NCBI GenBank assembly: GCA_030150425.1
Contig: JASLFY010000046.1
Coordinates: 1-10,912 of the forward strand
Source of the DNA: Yimella sp.
Lineage (GTDB): Bacteria > Actinomycetota > Actinomycetes > Actinomycetales > Dermatophilaceae
DNA: 10,912 nucleotides
Direction of reading: 5' to 3'
The notes under the pieces were generated by a model, which was not told the origin of the DNA, ran no database searches, and saw only the letters and a list, made by a program, of their open reading frames with translations. This document shows positions 6,956-10,912 of the stretch, piece by piece (the stretch's first letter is position 1; each line of letters starts with the position of its first letter). A program made the translations under genes and the position numbers.

Positions 6956-8263
6956 TCAGCGCTTCGGCCGGCTGATCTGCCCGAGGAAGAGCGGTGCACC
7001 GGTCGAGGTGTCGTGGACGACGAGGAAGAACGCGCGGTCGACGACGAACGGCTCGGGCGTCTGCTGTTGGGGTGCGGCTCCCGCCATGACCCCGACGGCG
7101 GTCGCGGCGGCGGCCTCGGTGCCGTGCTGGTCGACCTTCATCACCGCCTGATGCTGCACGAACGAGACGGTCAGGTCGTGCGGCGGGCCGGCGATGCCGC
7201 TCAGGTCGACCCGGTCGGTGTCGAAGGCGTCCCGCAGGCCGAGCGCCCGCAGGGCCTGGGTGAGGCCGGCCGCCGAGTCGACGGAGAACGGCGGCAGCGA
7301 CAGCGCCACCCGGGCGCGCTCCCCCTCGGCCGTCGCTTCGCCGAGCACCGACGCCAGCCGGTTACGAACTGCGGCGAAGGCGCCGGGCTCGGGCAGGACC
7401 ACGGTCATCGCGAGCCGGCCACCGACGTACGGGATCCGCACGGACCTCCAGTCCGTGCCGCGGTTGACGGCGTACCAGCCGGTGTTCGCCATCATCGGCG
7501 TCCGCACCCGGGAGCCGTCGGCCGCGGTGAACGGCTTGCTCCCCTTCGGGTCGGAGAACTCGGCCGCCCACCGCGCCTTGAGGTACAGCGCGTTGACCAG
7601 CACCAGTCGGGTGCTGGAGTCGACCGTGCCGGGCCCCAGCAACTCGGGGATCAAGTCGTGGGTCCGTCGGCCGACCCAGTCGTTGATCGCGGCTCGCGCG
7701 GTCTCGGCGCCGTGGACGAAGTCCGTACGCTGAGCGCCGGCCGCGAAGCCCGCCGCGAGCTGCCGCAGGAACTCCGCGCGGACCGCGAGATCCTGTTGCA
7801 CGACAACGGTGTTGGCCGGGTCGACCGCCATCGTGGAGTCCTGCTGTCGACCGCGTTGCACGGCCTGCTCGACCGCGCGGTCGATCGCGGTGATCCTGCC
7901 GGCCGCGGCAGCGGCGTCCCCACCCAAGAGGTGCGCGAACTGGTCCGCGGTCGCGCCACGCGCACCGGCCGCGGTCATCGCGAGGGCGGCGTAGACGGAG
8001 TACGGGCTGAGGGCGACGTCACCCGTGGCGTCGTACGCAGCGGACTGCAGCAGCGCCACCCCGAAGTCGGTGAGCGCCTTCCCGGCGTCGATGTCCGCGG
8101 ACGGCGCCATCCGGACGGCGTCCACGGTGGCCGGGGTGAGCGGCGCTGTCGCCCTGTCGGTGATGCCCACGGGGTGCTCCTGTCTCCCGCAGCCGGCCAG
8201 TAGAGCCGCCACCGCGGCCAGTCCCCCGCCGCGTACCAGTGTTCGACGATCGAGTTCGGTCAT
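6956..8263 (-). CDS. Serpin-family protease inhibitor, predicted lipoprotein
   Basis: A 435-residue protein. Residues 1-25 are a lipoprotein signal: DRRTLVRGG (Tat-like Arg pair), an Ala-rich core, and lipobox LLAGC with Cys25. After a linker of about 35 residues the whole serpin fold is present: helix B region LSPYSVYAALAMTAAGARGATADQ (85-108), strand 3A block LVNALYLKARWAAEF (222-236), and the C-terminal signature PFVVDRAFFLVVHDTSTGAPLFLG (405-428). The reactive-centre hinge reads HGTEAAAATAV (380-390), matching the small-residue pattern of inhibitory serpins, which trap serine or cysteine proteases by loop insertion. Counting from Thr382 as P14 puts P1 near Gly395 (VMAGAAP), so a protease accepting small or hydrophobic residues is suggested. 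The ATG start has GGGGAGGAG upstream (8271-8279). It lies downstream of the regulator gene on the same strand, with two hairpins between. Confidence 0.92.
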   Translation of the reverse strand: MTELDRRTLVRGGGLAAVAALLAGCGRQEHPVGITDRATAPLTPATVDAVRMAPSADIDAGKALTDFGVALLQSAAYDATGDVALSPYSVYAALAMTAAGARGATADQFAHLLGGDAAAAAGRITAIDRAVEQAVQRGRQQDSTMAVDPANTVVVQQDLAVRAEFLRQLAAGFAAGAQRTDFVHGAETARAAINDWVGRRTHDLIPELLGPGTVDSSTRLVLVNALYLKARWAAEFSDPKGSKPFTAADGSRVRTPMMANTGWYAVNRGTDWRSVRIPYVGGRLAMTVVLPEPGAFAAVRNRLASVLGEATAEGERARVALSLPPFSVDSAAGLTQALRALGLRDAFDTDRVDLSGIAGPPHDLTVSFVQHQAVMKVDQHGTEAAAATAVGVMAGAAPQQQTPEPFVVDRAFFLVVHDTSTGAPLFLGQISRPKR

Positions 8264-8284
8264 GTGCCACTCCTCCCCCTGCCT

Positions 8285-8305
8285 GCCCTTCGCCGATCGA
8301 AGGGC
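8285..8305 (-). terminator. 8-bp hairpin between regulator and serpin genes
   Basis: GCCCTTCG (8285-8292) and CGAAGGGC (8298-8305) form a perfect 8-bp stem with a 5-nt loop, just upstream of the serpin ribosome-binding site. It has no U-run. It may terminate the regulator transcript or shape the serpin 5' leader. Confidence 0.45.
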
Positions 8306-8322
8306 GCGAGGGATGGACGCAC

Positions 8323-8340
8323 GCAACCGCGGATGGTTGC
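8323..8340 (-). terminator. 6-bp hairpin just after the regulator stop
   Basis: GCAACC (8323-8328) and GGTTGC (8335-8340) pair with a 6-nt loop, 17 nt after the regulator stop on the minus strand. Together with the 8-bp hairpin nearby it makes a tandem hairpin pair in a 94-bp gap. No U-tract follows. Confidence 0.3.
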
Positions 8341-8357
8341 CTCCGCAGCCCGGCGGA

Positions 8358-9857
8358 TCAGTCGGCCGGGGCGTGCTTGTCGAGGAACTCGTAGATCTCG
8401 GTGTCGTCCACGCCCGGGAAGACACCGGGCGGCATAGCGGCGAGCAGGTGGGAGTGCACCCGCGCGGACGGCCACGCCTGGCCGCCCCAACGACCGGCCA
8501 ACTCCCCCGGCGGCCGCAGGCAGCAGGTCGGGTCGGGGCAGCGCGACTTGGAGCGCTCGTCGGTGTCACGCCCACGCATCCACTTGACGTGCTGGTAGGG
8601 CACCCCGACGTTCACCGAGAAACTTCCGGCGCTGGTGCGGTCGACGATCGCGGTGCACCAATACGTCCCCGAACGGGTGTCGGTGTACGCCTGGAAGGCC
8701 TGCGTCAGGTCCGGCTGCTCGAAGACCCGCCGCGCGGTCCACTCCCGGCAGACCCGCTGGCCCTCGATCGCGCCCGTCGGGTCGGTCGGGAAGACGATCC
8801 CGTCGTTCTCGTACGCCTTGTAGATGACGCCCTCCTGCGACACCCGCATGAAGTGCACCGGGATGTCGAGGTGTCGAGTGGCGAGATTGGTGAAGCGGTG
8901 GGCGGCGGTTTCGTACGACACCGCGTAGGCGTCGCGCAGGTCCTCGATCGCGATGTCCTTCTCCGCCTTCGCCTGTTGCAACAGCGGCACCGCGTCGTGC
9001 TCGGGCACCAGCAGGGCGGAGGCGAAGTAGTTGATCTCCACGCGCTGCGACAGGAACTCGGAGTAGTCGGCCGGCGGCCGGTGGCCGAGCACCAGGTGGC
9101 CGACGGCCTGCATCGCCAACGACCGCGAATCGTGTTGTCCCGCTTCGGGTTGCGGCAGGTAGATCCGCTTGTTGCGCAGGTCGGTGACGGTCCGCGTCGA
9201 GGACGGCAGGTCGCTGGTGTGGACCAACTTGTACCCGAGGTGCCCGGCGAGCCGGTCCACGGCCGCGCGGCTGATCGGGCCGCCGGGATGGTTGATCGAC
9301 TTGAGCAGATCGGCGGCCGCCTGCTCGATGTCGCCGAAGTAGTTGTCGGCCTGGCGCATCCGGTCGCGCAGTTCCGCGTTCGCCCGCCGCGCGTGTTCCG
9401 GGGTGGCGGCCTGCTCCGCCGACGCGCTCGCCATCGCCTCGTGCATGCCGACGAGGGCCTCGAGCGCCTCCATCGGCAGCCGCGGCCCGATCTTGACCCG
9501 GGGCAGACCGAGCAGTTCGTACGACTCCGCGCGCTGTGCGCGTTCCAGCCGGATCTCCAGGGCCGCGCGGCGGTTGGGCGGCGCGGCGGTCAGGAACTCC
9601 TGCACGGTGGTGTCGAGGGTGGCGGCCAACGCCGAGAGCACCGACAACCGCGGTTCGCGCTTGCCGTTCTCGATCAGCGACAGCGCGGCCGGCGAGACGC
9701 CGACCGCACCGGCGACGTCGCCGAGCGTACGACCGGACTCCTGGCGCGCATGACGGATGCGTCGCCCGATGGTCAGCGGGTCGGGGCCACCGGTGGCGAC
9801 CACTTCGACCGGCGCATCCGGCTCGATCAGCCGGCCGGCCGTGTCAGCACTACTCAT
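8358..9857 (-). CDS. RamB-like transcriptional regulator (XRE HTH + degenerate ImmA/IrrE + ScfR C-terminal domain)
   Basis: A 499-residue cytoplasmic regulator. Residues about 29-88 are an XRE/Cro helix-turn-helix (IGRRIRHARQESGRTLGDVA, VSPAALSLIENGKREP). Residues about 190-285 are an ImmA/IrrE (DUF955) fold with the GHLVLGH and RVEINYFASALLVPE blocks, but the zinc-protease HExxH is replaced by Q-A-V-G-H (250-254). Residues about 335-499 resemble the short-chain fatty acyl regulator (ScfR) domain, with Cys370, Cys401 and a C-x4-C-C cluster at 440-446. This architecture is that of RamB, which controls acetate and glyoxylate-cycle genes in Corynebacterium and Mycobacterium; here the gene is divergent from aceA. 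The ATG at 9857 is chosen because GC-biased codon use begins there. An in-frame ATG at 9920 (21 more residues) has a possible leaderless promoter, and a TTG at 9962 is also open. Its HTH differs from textbook RamB, so orthology is probable rather than certain. Confidence 0.85.
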   Translation of the reverse strand: MSSADTAGRLIEPDAPVEVVATGGPDPLTIGRRIRHARQESGRTLGDVAGAVGVSPAALSLIENGKREPRLSVLSALAATLDTTVQEFLTAAPPNRRAALEIRLERAQRAESYELLGLPRVKIGPRLPMEALEALVGMHEAMASASAEQAATPEHARRANAELRDRMRQADNYFGDIEQAAADLLKSINHPGGPISRAAVDRLAGHLGYKLVHTSDLPSSTRTVTDLRNKRIYLPQPEAGQHDSRSLAMQAVGHLVLGHRPPADYSEFLSQRVEINYFASALLVPEHDAVPLLQQAKAEKDIAIEDLRDAYAVSYETAAHRFTNLATRHLDIPVHFMRVSQEGVIYKAYENDGIVFPTDPTGAIEGQRVCREWTARRVFEQPDLTQAFQAYTDTRSGTYWCTAIVDRTSAGSFSVNVGVPYQHVKWMRGRDTDERSKSRCPDPTCCLRPPGELAGRWGGQAWPSARVHSHLLAAMPPGVFPGVDDTEIYEFLDKHAPAD

Positions 9858-9926
9858 GCGCTTCACAGTGCTGCGTTTCTTCACGCGCGGCTGCCGCGAA
9901 CCTGCTGAAACAGATGCCATGCGTTG

Positions 9927-9932
9927 ATGATA
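9927..9932 (-). promoter_or_regulatory. Candidate -10 element for the regulator gene
   Basis: On the minus strand this reads TATCAT, one mismatch from TATAAT. It ends 6 nt before the ATG at 9920, the geometry expected of a leaderless transcript starting at that ATG; alternatively it gives a leader of about 63 nt to ATG 9857. No good -35 is seen. Confidence 0.35.
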
Positions 9933-9971
9933 GCTAAAACTCAACAAATGTTTACTCCGCAATCCTGGTTA

Positions 9972-9994
9972 CTTTCGCGTCAAGGCTGCGAAAG
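9972..9994. promoter_or_regulatory. Inverted repeat, candidate operator for aceA/regulator
   Basis: CTTTCGC (9972-9978) and GCGAAAG (9988-9994) are perfect inverted arms separated by 9 nt, so arm centres are 16 bp apart, about 1.5 helical turns. The arm with its 5' flank, ACTTTCGC, partly resembles the ACTTTGC core of the published corynebacterial RamB motif. It sits about 50 bp before the aceA start, where a bound repressor could block transcription. Function inferred. Confidence 0.45.
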
Positions 9995-10042
9995 ATGGTC
10001 ACCACAGCAAGCCCGACGTAACCACGAAGGTGAAGAGGAGCC

Positions 10043-10912
<870 letters not shown>

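Larger units (their letters stand above)
9858..10042. promoter_or_regulatory. Divergent control region between RamB-like gene and aceA
   Basis: A 185-bp spacer with an A/T-rich core (about 9925-9975) in otherwise GC-rich sequence. It contains a possible -10 for the regulator, the imperfect palindrome AACAAATGTT at 9943-9952, the 7-9-7 inverted repeat at 9972-9994, and AGAGGAG at 10034-10040 as the aceA ribosome-binding site. Regulator binding here would allow autoregulation and control of aceA, as for RamB in relatives. I could not place an aceA -35/-10 with confidence. Confidence 0.6.

Noticed and set aside
8025..9908. Long plus-strand open frame of 627 codons opposite the serpin and regulator genes
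   Set aside because: It mirrors two well-supported minus-strand genes, has Arg/Val/Gly-rich composition typical of antisense frames in high-GC DNA, and shows no recognisable domain.

Overview
The window is high-GC, gene-dense DNA with strong third-position G/C, frequent GTG starts and overlapping stop/start codons. Several features point to an actinobacterium, most likely of the order Micrococcales: a Corynebacterium/Mycobacterium-style RamB-like regulator divergent from isocitrate lyase, a bS16 ribosomal protein with a long C-terminal extension next to khpA, and Tat-like lipoprotein signals. The assignment is inferred from gene content; no 16S rRNA or other definitive marker is present.

Layout: (1) At 1-1291 (+) two overlapping NlpC/P60-type cell-wall hydrolase genes lie in tandem; the first is cut by the window edge. 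(2) At 1305-2498 (-) there is an MFS transporter, convergent with them. (3) At 2651-5729 (+) a complete glycine betaine/proline-type ABC importer operon encodes an ATPase with CBS domains, a permease and a lipoprotein binding protein, and ends in a 17-bp perfect hairpin. (4) At 5819-6758 (-) an rpsP-khpA pair faces that operon. The bS16 protein has a charged linker and an extra small C-terminal domain, and rimM-trmD, which usually follow, are absent. (5) At 6956-8263 (-) there is a secreted, probably lipid-anchored serpin with an inhibitory-type hinge. (6) At 8358-9857 (-) there is a RamB-like XRE/ImmA-IrrE-fold/ScfR regulator whose HExxH motif is destroyed. (7) At 10043-10912 (+) the 5' part of isocitrate lyase aceA starts, divergent from the regulator across a 185-bp control region containing a 7-9-7 inverted repeat.

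Functionally, the ABC operon should import compatible solutes under osmotic stress. The regulator/aceA pair should control the glyoxylate shunt during growth on acetate or fatty acids. The hydrolases and the serpin act outside the cell. rpsP-khpA is translation and RNA-binding housekeeping. I see no CRISPR array, insertion sequence, tRNA or rRNA, and no clear undescribed multi-gene system. The most unusual observations are the bS16 C-terminal domain fusion, the lipoprotein serpin, the dead-protease regulator with its palindromic candidate operator, and marked over-representation of the palindrome CGTACG (23 copies, in all three codon phases).
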